Shown: one piece after another, positions 55,555-64,000 of the stretch
How positions within the stretch are numbered: the stretch's first letter is position 1
Layout of the letters: every line of letters starts with the position of its first letter
NCBI GenBank assembly: GCA_951213105.1
Contig: OX578147.1
Span: 127,425,822-127,489,821, forward strand
DNA length: 64,000 nt
Direction: 5' to 3'
Source of the DNA: Amaurobius ferox
Taxonomy: Eukaryota; Arthropoda; Arachnida; Araneae; Amaurobiidae
Made by a program: the position numbers and the translations under genes
Notes under the pieces: generated by a model
The model's database searches: none
What the model was told of the DNA's origin: nothing
What the model saw: only the letters and a program-made list of their open reading frames with translations

Positions 55555-56335
55555 AATTTTTATTTTAATTTGGCGACATATTTATGAATTTGGCGACATT
55601 TCCGTCAATTTGGCAACATTTTAAAAAGTCGACAAGTTGGCGATATTCCGCCAAATTCGCCTCCAAAATTTCGCCAAGCGTTATGGACGGAGAAATTGGT
55701 TTTTCATAAAGAATATAAATGACTAATAGCGTCGAAACACAAAACTATTACCCAAATTATATTATTTCATGAATGGAACGAGCTAGATCTATAAGATAAA
55801 AATAACAAATTTATCGCATAATATTACATATGAACATTGAACATTTTTTATAAGAATTAATACTTTATTTTTAATTTTATAGGATTTTTTGATAAACTTA
55901 TTTTAAAAATGCGCAATATCTCGAGAACAGTTCATGCTAACGTTCTGACGTTTGCGTCAATTATTTTAGAAAATTACATAAGAAATGATTATTTACTTGA
56001 CTTAATGAGATTTTAATTTTTGATGATTTTTGCAAAATTTCATTTCAGAATTTGGGAGTGTTCTGAACCTTCAATAGGCTTTCAGTATTCACTGGTTGTA
56101 ATTTTTGTGCCAAATTTCATTCAAATCGCTCCCCTCGTTCGTGCGATATCGTCTCTACAGACTCACTGACACACACATACTTACATACACACACACATAT
56201 AGACAGACATCACCTCATAAACTTCTGATTCGTGTTTATGGATGCTTGAAACATACTCTCCCGTCGAAAACTCGAATTCGAATTTTCGACCTCGTCACAA
56301 TACTTTCCTTATAGATTACACTATGTATAAAAGGA
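55555..56335 (+). mobile_element. Helitron-like element (family H), left of a head-to-head pair
   Basis: Starts within the GGCGACAT region and ends with the hairpin at 56300-56335. A plus frame at 56105-56314 through CACACA sequence is not a gene. Confidence 0.55.
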
Positions 56336-57548
56336 ATACTTTTCTTATATACATAAGGTAATCTATGACTAGGAGCACGTTTCAAACGTTCCGGAACACG
56401 AATCGAACGTCTTTGAGGTGAGGTCTGTGTGTGTATGAAAGAGAGAGTCTGTAGAGACCATATCTCACGAACGAATGAAGCGATTCGAACAAAATTTAGT
56501 ACAAAAATTACAATTCGTAAATACTAGAAATCTAGTGTTTCTAAACGTAATCGAATGTTCATAAGACCCCGCAAATTTCCAAATAAAATTTTGCATAAAT
56601 AATCAAAAAAATTAAATTTTTCAATAAAGCTACGTAGATTATCTCTTCTTATGTAATTTTTATTTGAAATCGATTGCACAAACTTTAAAACGCTAGCGTG
56701 AACCGTTCTCGAAATATTGCATATTTTTCAAGCAAATTTATCAAAAAATCGCATAAAATTAAAAAATATATCAATTATTATGAAATATATTCACTTGTAA
56801 CATTATAGAATAAATTTCTTAACATCGCCTTCGTGGATCTAGCTCGTTCCATTTGCGAGAGAAGATACATTGGGTAACAGTTTTGTATTTGGACACCATT
56901 ACTCATAGTTAGATAAGAATAATATATAGTTACTATAAGAATAACCTATTTCTCCGTCCATAACGCGTGCCGAAATTTTGGCGACGAATTTGGCGGAATA
57001 TCGGCAATCTTTTTAAATGTTGCCAAATTGACGAAAATGTCGCCAAATGGACAAAAGTGGTGCTATATGAGAGGTAATGTTTTAGAAAATTTTTAATTCT
57101 GTCATATAACGGTCATACCTTCTAGATTATAAAAAATTATCTTATCTCCCTTTGTTTGTAACACTTAGTAAACTTGGTGAATAATCTAGCGAAATATCGC
57201 CAACTTAGCGATAACTAGTCCCATATTGACGAAAATATCATCGAAATTGCAGAAATGACTCCACGTTAAGGAAAATGCGGCCTAACTGAGATGAATTCAT
57301 TTCTAAAATATTTTTATGTATGAACTATATTGCTTGTTGAGGATACCATGAATATTGATAATTGTTAATTTAGAGTTGCATGAAATATAAGATACGAAAT
57401 TGTTTTGCATGTTGTCAGCAGCTAAAACGCCAAATGTACAATTCAAAATTACAAACACTGTACCGTAGTTCTTATACATCATTTCTTCACGGTGAGAGAA
57501 GTAAATTCATTGTATTATATATGAAAATCCATGTGCTGCCCACATCAG
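56336..57548 (-). mobile_element. Helitron-like element (family H), right of the pair
   Basis: Opposite orientation to the previous one and joined to it at the hairpin end. It ends on the right with AAAATCCATGTGCTGCCCAC and ATCAGA at 57548. Internal landmarks as in 20533-21462. Confidence 0.55.
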
Positions 57549-58540
57549 ATTTTCATAGTCTAGTGCTCAAATAAAAGAAATACTTTATGTTAGATTTTAG
57601 ACTTATTAAATTATTCATAATTAACGTGGGCGTTGATCGTATCGTCGTAAAACACTTGCGTTGTATCGCTAATAACCCACCATTAATATCTTTAGTATGA
57701 GTTCCTGGAATAGAATATATTAATATAATACTACTCATAATTAGCTGGACCCAGTTTAACTTTAAAATAGCATTATTTATTAAGAACATACTATTCATTA
57801 CTAAATTAATTCAAACACTTGCCACATATCATTAAGGAGGAGATTGAACGTGTGAGACCAGGTAAATTATTCATGAAATGGGATATGACCTAATACAATT
57901 ATTGATATGTACATACCCCCAATTTCGCCTTTGTGCATTGACACACACCAACCTTTGCCTCCATTACGACGGCACACTACTGTTAGCATATCTCACTACA
58001 TTACTCTGAATCTGTTACTGATCTCAGAACACAACTGAATCTGATCTCATCACCTCTGCATCTCTGTCGTTGAAGTTATACTCAAGAGCATTGCGCTCAA
58101 GATACCTGGTGTTGATCTCTCTGGATAGCTGACTGAAGTCTATCTCCCACTGTTACTCAAGCGTGTGTGGCATTTTTGTCTGGTACTACTTATGGTACTT
58201 TCTACATATTGCCACCTCTTTTTGCCTGAGGTCTGATATGCCTCTTCGGCTACGATTGGCTGACCTCAGGGCGATGCGACAACCATCTTCCATATTGGTT
58301 AACCTTTTTAACCAATCTCGTGGCTTCACTTTAGCCTCCTCTTCTTATGGCCTGCTGACCTGGGTCAGGGCCGCTGTAAAACTGGCGTCCTTCAGTCTGA
58401 TGCCATTGTCTGACATTACATACATCATAAATAATCAACATAAAACTGTCTCACATATAGATATAGAGGGAGTGCTTGATAATTTTAATACATCACCCTC
58501 CTCACTCAGTGAGTCACTCCAGTGCGTATTGTACAGAAAA
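57549..58540. other. Unassigned, partly GC-richer
   Basis: 57840-58430 differs in composition from the rest of the intron and may be part of an unrecognised element, possibly an LTR. A plus frame (58163-58714) runs from it into the duplicated antistasin flank and is therefore a chimera. At 58553-58575 there is one single unit of the minisatellite (CGCCCGTTTAGAACAAAAAC). Confidence 0.35.
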
Positions 58541-58744
58541 CTTTACCAGAACGCCCGTTTAGAACAAAAACTACAAAATAATGCAGTTTCTGTATTTACC
58601 ATAGGGATACACGAGTATAGGTCTTATGGGGGGTACGTGATGAAAAGTTATAAGACAACTACTCTAAAGCATAGTATGAGACGGGAAAAAATCTCATTAT
58701 ATACTATATACTAAGGTGGGTCCTTATGATTATAACATACTTAC

Positions 58745-58834
58745 TTTTACACTTGCAACTTGGACATTTTTTGCCAGGAGGAACTGATGGAGAACATCCT
58801 GTTTCGCATTTTGGTGTAGGGCAGACAAGTGGAA
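58745..58834 (-). CDS. Antistasin-like exon AS5 (90 nt)
   Basis: Acceptor CTACTTTCCAG, donor GTAAGTATG. Phase 1-1, 30 residues, six cysteines with the C-x4-C-x3-C-x9-C-x2-C-x-C spacing. It starts V-P-L-V-C-P-T-P-K-C and has V-P-P-G-K-K-C-P-S-C-K-C-K. It is an intact member of the P-L-V-C subtype, whose other member AS3 is broken. Confidence 0.75.
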
Positions 58835-59760
58835 CTGGAAAGTAGATAAAGGAAGGAAATATGTGAAACTCTCTGTATCAATACATACAATGTTCCCAGT
58901 AAAGTTCATAATCACACCAATAACTGTGAAAAGAAAGGACTTCGAGTGTCTATCTGTAGTAAAGGGACAATACCTGATCGCAATAAAGTGGCTGCAGCGC
59001 CACTACAGGGGAATTGAATAATTTAGGATACTGAACTGATCTACAAACGAGATAGACTAAAAAAAACACCCAATTATGAAGTTGTAAAGCATTGTCTTAT
59101 TACTGTTCCACATCAGAAACGGACGAAACGCGTATTCCGGAAGCAATAAATGCCGTTCAAAAAGCCGTATCATCAAAGTCTATAATAACACGGTGGCACC
59201 TGAAATGCTTGTCCAAATACGCATTCAAATGTTTTCTCGAATTCAAACGTGTATTATTGATGACAGAGGCTATTTTGAACAATATGTACATTAGATTCCA
59301 GTGCATGTAAGTAGTGCTTATTTCAGCATCCCTATATGAGATAGCCACTCACAAATAATCCTGTTGTGTACAGACACACAGATGTCACGTTAAAAATTGG
59401 ATTTCGCTCGGAAACTTAAATACTTATTTTCATCATAATTCTGATACGTTTCCTATACATTACCATGCATTGCAGATAAAGTATAATTCTGATACAAACT
59501 CAATATGGCCTACTCTATTGGCTCAAATTCATTTTCTGTCTCTTTCACAATGTGATGAATGTAATTGCAGAAAATTGCAATGGATGCTTATTTTAAATTG
59601 CACCGAATTCGTGGTTCCGCTCTTGTTTCCATTTGGAGACTGGTCGCATTGTCACAGGCGGTGTGGCAAAAATGCTAAAAAACACAAATATGTGGGAAAC
59701 TGTTCAACTTAGAGCTGATGGGGCTAATCTTATTATATTTTTCGGGGTAAATTAAGTATA
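58835..59760. repeat. Antistasin-exon flank block
   Basis: Paralogous to 43948-44650 and 50476-51310. The 72-codon frame at 59092-59310 is shared with 44209-44475 only. Confidence 0.7.
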
Positions 59761-59964
59761 AAACAATTATTTAATCGATACATGTAGGTATACATTTGAC
59801 GAAAGTATTATAAAAACTAATATTGTTAGCCTTGACTGGGACATGAAATCGTCTTAAGGGTCATTCGCAAAAAAAAACAAAAAAAAAAGCGGAGTCTATG
59901 CTTCAACTAGTGCAAATATTTAACACCATGGTAACCCACGAGGGACCTACATACCAATTTTTAC

Positions 59965-61112
59965 TTTCCCTGCAATACATGGTAATGTATAGGGAAAGTA
60001 TTGGAATCATGCCGAAAATCACAACTCGAGTTTTCGACGGATCTACACGTTTCGAGACCCCTAGAATACGAAAAAACCATTTTTAGCGTGACGTCTGTGC
60101 GTGTGTCTGTCTGTCTGTCTGTGTGTCTGTCTGTCTGTCTGTCTGTCTGTGTGTCTGTCTGTCTGTCTGTCTGTGTGTCTGTCTGTCTGTGCAGATTTTG
60201 TATCCACTGTAACTAAAAAACTAATGGACCGAATTTCACAAAATTTGGTAGGTAAGTCACTTGTGGGCGGGGCTGGTGCTGATTAGTTTTGGGTACGATT
60301 CGGAATAAAAGAACCTGCCTTTTTTTGCGAAATGGCCCGCAAAAGCTTGTATCCACTCTAGCTGAAAAACTAATGGACCGAATTTCACAAAACTCGGTAG
60401 ATGACTCACGTATAGGTCACTCTGGTGCTGATTAGATTTTGGTACGATTCGGAAAAAAATAACCTGCCTTTTTTTGCAAAACGGCCCGCAAAAATCTTCA
60501 AAATCTAAACTAAAGAACTACGTATACTCAGACATATCCATTAAATGCCCGTTTAATACGTAATGTTTAACGACGAAAAGAATAAGACCAACCCCATTAC
60601 ACTAGGAATAGCCGTTCTCGAGATATTTTAGTTTTTCGTACTTTCCCTACGCCACTTTTCAACCGCAAAAGCTTGTATCCACTCTAGCTGAAAAACTAAT
60701 GGACCGAATTTCACAAAATTCGGTAGATGAGTCACGTATAGGTCACTCTGGTGCTGATTACATTTTGGTACGATTCGGAAAAAAATAACCTGCCTTTTTT
60801 TGCAAAACGGCCCGCAAAAATCTTCAAAATCTAAACTAAAGAACTTGGTATACTTAGATATATCCATTAAATGCCCGTTTAATACGTAATGTTTAACGAC
60901 GAAAAGAATAAGACCAACCCCATTACACTAGGACTAGCCGTTCTCGAGATATTTTAGTTTTTCGTACTTTCCCTACGCCACCTTTGAAAATAAACCCGGT
61001 TACCGAATGAGAACGAAATTTGAATTAAAAGTGAATTACATTTAATTGAAATAAATAGAACGTGGATATAAGTTTGCAGGGAAAGTCATGTGCTGTCCAC
61101 ATCAGATTTTTT
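59965..61112 (-). mobile_element. Hairpin-ended element (family Y) with internal duplication
   Basis: On the plus strand it starts with the hairpin ACTTTCCCTGCAATACATGG / GTATAGGGAAAGT (59968-60001) and ends GGGAAAGTCATGTGCTGTCC and ACATCAGA at 61112. A (TCTG)n(TG)n run lies at 60095-60190. A 326-bp part is duplicated in tandem (60341-60666 and 60667-60990). Non-coding; frames through the TCTG run are artefacts. Confidence 0.65.
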
Positions 61113-61991
61113 TGTTTAGTTTAGAGTGGATACATACATTGGACACACACACGCGCGCGGGCTGACGTCAATTTAAAGTGGGTGGATTCCCGGTCCCGAG
61201 TACTCGAAACTTATAGATCTGTCGGAAACTCAAGTACCGATTTTCGACTCGATTCCAATACTTTTACAACGTTACCAAAAGACAAAGGTATCTCGATAAC
61301 AGTGCCTCCAAGAGAAATTAGATTGATATTATTCGTTTCGTTCGTCTAATATTATTTATTAAATTATCATTCCGTTAATGCATTTTTGAATAATTACTCT
61401 TTTATTTCATATTTTAAAAATATTTTCGAACCATTTCGCGAAAACAAGAATGCAGGTTCTATTATTCCGAATCATGCATATATCTAATCAGATCTACAAG
61501 TTACTTAGCGCCAAATTTTATGAAATTTTGTCGACTAGTATTTGAGAGCTAGAGTGGATATACACATTGTACAGATACGCGGATGGCACGGTAAAAATAG
61601 TTTTCTCGTGTTTTAGATAGGTCCGTCCAAAACTTAAAATCCGATTCCCTATATATTCCCATGCATTGTAGGGAAAGTAATAAAAAATTTAGGGGATTAT
61701 ACTTTTCCCTGCAAGGATTTCCCTTTTCAGAAGATTCTTTTCCCTGTACATATCAGTACACATCTGACATGTCCCGATTCAAATATTTGTATCCAGTATA
61801 ATTCGATTTTCTCAGTGTGTTCGAGACATCAAGCTCGACGTGGAAATGTACAATTTCCAATATCTCGAGAATTGCTGTGACGTCTCCTAAACAAAACATA
61901 TATTCAAAAATTTAATATTTAAGTATATATTTTTCATTTTACATTAAAAAGTAATAAAAAGTAATAAATAAAATTATAAGTGAAATATTAC
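61113..61991. other. Intron with hairpin element ends
   Basis: Contains a further element terminus at 61640-61680 (CCTATATATTCCCATGCATTG then TAGGGAAAGT). The part 61690-61990 resembles the 3' flank of the linker exon blocks. Confidence 0.4.
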
Positions 61992-62039
61992 TGGCATTAG
62001 CTAGTGATATCGTGTCTTCCTGTTTCGAGCTTGACTCTT
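61992..62039 (-). CDS. Linker exon (48 nt), first exon seen in the gene
   Basis: Acceptor TTTATTTTCAG, donor GTAATATTTC. Phase 1, coding E-S-S-S-K-Q-E-D-T-I-S-L-A-N-A after the split residue. It is a paralogue of the 55299 exon, but acidic where that is basic. It is the most upstream exon I can support; the 5' end of the gene must lie beyond the window. Confidence 0.6.
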
Positions 62040-62199
62040 CTGAAAATAAAAAAGGCATATTAATTTAACGTAAAATTGCTGCAAAAAGTAATTAACATAA
62101 AATACTATTGCAGGTAATATTTTTATAAAATAAAAAGTATGCAATAAGTTATTTTAAAATCTAGATTGACTTATACTCATATTTATTATTTACTTATGC

Positions 62200-62925
62200 T
62201 TTATAAGTTAATCAACTGGTGTGGGCTAAATTCGACCGCGATGCCTAAACCAAGAAAATCTGAAGAAAAGTGTTTATAACGTTGAATTGTACATTTGGCG
62301 CTTTTCCAATTGACAACATGCAAAACGTTTTCATACCTAATTAACATATATTTTACACAACTCTAAATTGCCAATTATGAATATTTAGAACATTTGCAAC
62401 AAACAATAAAGTCTATTTATTAAAATATTTTATTTATAAATTCATTAAGTAGGCGTCATGTTCATTAACTTAGCGTCATTTTTGCAACTTTTACGACATT
62501 TTCGTCTATCTGAGGCTAAATATCGTCAGGTTGGTGATATTTCGATAGATTATTCGTCATAAGTTTGCCAAATGTATCGTCAAATGCTAAAAGCAAGCGC
62601 AAAGAAGAGCATTTCTTATATGCTTGAAAGTATGCCCCTTGTATGACGGAATTAAAAATTAGCAAAACATTGCCTCCCATTTAGAGTTATTTGTATCAAT
62701 TTGGTGATATTTTTATCAATTTGGCAAAATTTAAGTCAAGTTGGCAATATTTATAACCGTCGTCAAGTTGGCGACATCCCGCTGAATTCTCCATCAAGCA
62801 TTACAGATGGAACGAGAAATGTGTTATTTTTATAGTAGATTCTTATGATCCTTCCAAGATATTGACTTTTCGTAAATTACTCGTCATTTTCATTGATTTA
62901 GCGTCATGTATATATATATATAAGA
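62200..62925. mobile_element. Rearranged fragments of family H
   Basis: Both orientations of the family's GGCGACAT and TTGATTTAGCGTCAT words occur here, with internal breaks. No intact ends. Confidence 0.45.
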
Positions 62926-63600
62926 GAGAAAAATATTTAAAACTATTTTACAACAATGATTCTTGGGGTTGGGTCTGAATCGAGGGAGGATTCAACAAAA
63001 ATTCGATGAAATGTTGCATTGTCATCGCAATAAAATCGGTTAGGCAGAAGTGGGTCATAAATTGATTAAGATTTGGATGTATACATTACCAGATACACGC
63101 ATTCAGACGTCAATTCAAAGCTGGTGGATTCCTGTTCTAGAGTGATCGAAACGTGTAAATCTGTCGAAAACTCGAGTTCCGATTTTCAACACGATTCCAA
63201 TACTTCCCTATACATTACCATGTGTTGGTGGGATAGTAAAAGAAAATCCGATATGGATTTCACTTCAGTGCCGCATTAAAGTTGGCTTCTTTTATTTCAT
63301 GATCTATTAAAATGAGTTATTTTGCACAAAATGGCACGGATGCAAAATGAAAAATTATATACAATGTACAGTTTTAATACCTCTCCATTTTCATTTAGCA
63401 ACTTTAGCATTTAACAACGTTGCCAACTCTTGAAAATTCAAGAAAAAAAAAGATATCTCGATAACAGTGTCTCCTACGTAAATTAGGTTGGTTATAATCC
63501 TTTAGTCGTCAAAAATTACGTATTAATCTATTATTTTATTATTGCATTTTAGAATATTTACTTTTTTATTTTAGATTTTAAAGACTTTTTCGGCTATCCC
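62926..63600. other. Intron, hairpin element end only
   Basis: 63080-63240 carries another family Y-like terminus (ACTCGAGTTCCGATTTTC and TACATTACCATGTGTTGG). Nothing else was recognised. Confidence 0.4.
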
Positions 63601-63628
63601 CCCCCCAAAAAAAAACCTCTCTCTCTCT

Positions 63629-63682
<54 letters not shown>
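63598..63682. repeat. Poly-C/A, (CT)n and (TA)n run
   Basis: Low-complexity tract directly before the mariner relic. Confidence 0.9.
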
Positions 63683-63685
<3 letters not shown>

Positions 63686-63745
63686 CTTACGAGGTAGGAT
63701 ACAAAAGTTCCCGGACTGAATCTATAACTTTAAAAATATTATCAA

Positions 63746-64000
63746 TTAAAATGCTGAAACACATCCTCCTTCGAAATAAGACCCTTGCGCAACAACACAC
63801 TTTTGCCATCGCTTGTAAAGGTCATCGAAACATTTCTGGAATCCACTTTTAACTATGTCCTTTAAATCAGCCGGCGATGCACTTTTAACTTCATTTGCGG
63901 ATTGAAATCGACGACCCTGCAAGCGACTTGCCAGTTCAGGGAACGCAGGGGACGAGGAGTAGCAGGGGGCGAGATCAGGCAGGGAAATAAAGAGGATGTA
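63746..64000 (-). pseudogene. Mariner transposase C-terminus, runs off the window
   Basis: The minus frame reads from the window edge to a TAA (plus 63746-63748). P-D-L-A-P-C is the block around the last catalytic acidic residue, followed by G-R-R-F-Q-S-A-N-E-V-K, F-Q-K-C-F-D-D-L-Y-K-R-W-Q-K-C and F-E-G-G, the usual end of mariner transposases. The Asp-Tyr/Phe-Phe after P-C is changed. The TIR-like GGATACAAAAGTTCCCGGAC follows at 63697-63716. Whether the rest is intact cannot be seen. Confidence 0.75.

Noticed and set aside
57553..57798. 81-codon minus frame
   Set aside because: No recognisable domain or splice sites; ordinary AT-rich open stretch.
58163..58714. 183-codon plus frame
   Set aside because: It starts in unassigned sequence and runs into the duplicated antistasin-exon flank, which is intronic in the other copies.
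60001..60286. Cys/Leu/Ser/Val-rich frames
   Set aside because: Translation of a TCTG/TG repeat inside a transposable element.

Overview
This is a window of nuclear animal DNA: AT-rich, full of introns, crowded with transposable elements, and with no bacterial or organelle signature. Chitin-binding (CBM14) exons, a Jockey LINE, mariner and Penelope-like elements point to an arthropod. An arachnid is possible, but the clade cannot be fixed from the sequence.

The main content, as I infer it, is part of one very long minus-strand gene made of interchangeable exons. Neither its start nor its stop codon lies in the window. I can read about thirty exons by splice sites plus an open frame. Every one is symmetric phase 1-1, so any of them can be duplicated or lost without breaking the frame. 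Transcription runs from right to left. From 62 to 33.9 kb, cysteine-rich antistasin-like exons (90 nt; C-x4-C-x3-C-x9-C-x2-C-x-C) are interleaved with short Lys/Pro/Ser linker exons of 42-57 nt. From 32.9 to 15.2 kb there is an array of 39-nt micro-exons encoding 13-residue Pro-rich repeats (A-K-P-K-P-P-P-G-Y-D-E-P-x), each carried on a tandem DNA unit of about 243 bp. From 11.5 to 8.5 kb there are four 189-nt CBM14 exons, followed by linker exons, one divergent antistasin-like exon (4.6 kb) and a linker exon cut by the left edge. The predicted product would be a modular chitin-associated or matrix protein: CBM14 modules for chitin, Pro-rich linkers, and small disulfide modules.

The introns hold most of the DNA. 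Nested in them are: a 5'-truncated Jockey LINE with an open 674-codon frame (37.5-39.85 kb); a decayed Penelope-like element whose GIY-YIG endonuclease lies before the reverse transcriptase (23.5-26.1 kb); mariner relics at both ends; Gypsy integrase and LINE relics (11.7-13.7 kb); and several families of non-autonomous elements with hairpin ends, some Helitron-like. There is also a SINE family whose body occurs with a tRNA-like head (14.9 kb) and with a 5S rRNA head (43.5 kb). The 5S-headed copy has inserted into, and broken, one antistasin-like exon, leaving an 11-bp target duplication.

The right half (33-60 kb) consists of repeated segmental duplications, each carrying a linker or antistasin-like exon. 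At equivalent sites a 30-bp minisatellite is present as 1, about 3, about 11 and about 19 units. Two further 39-nt micro-exons lie on the plus strand at 52.2-52.4 kb, opposite to all the others.
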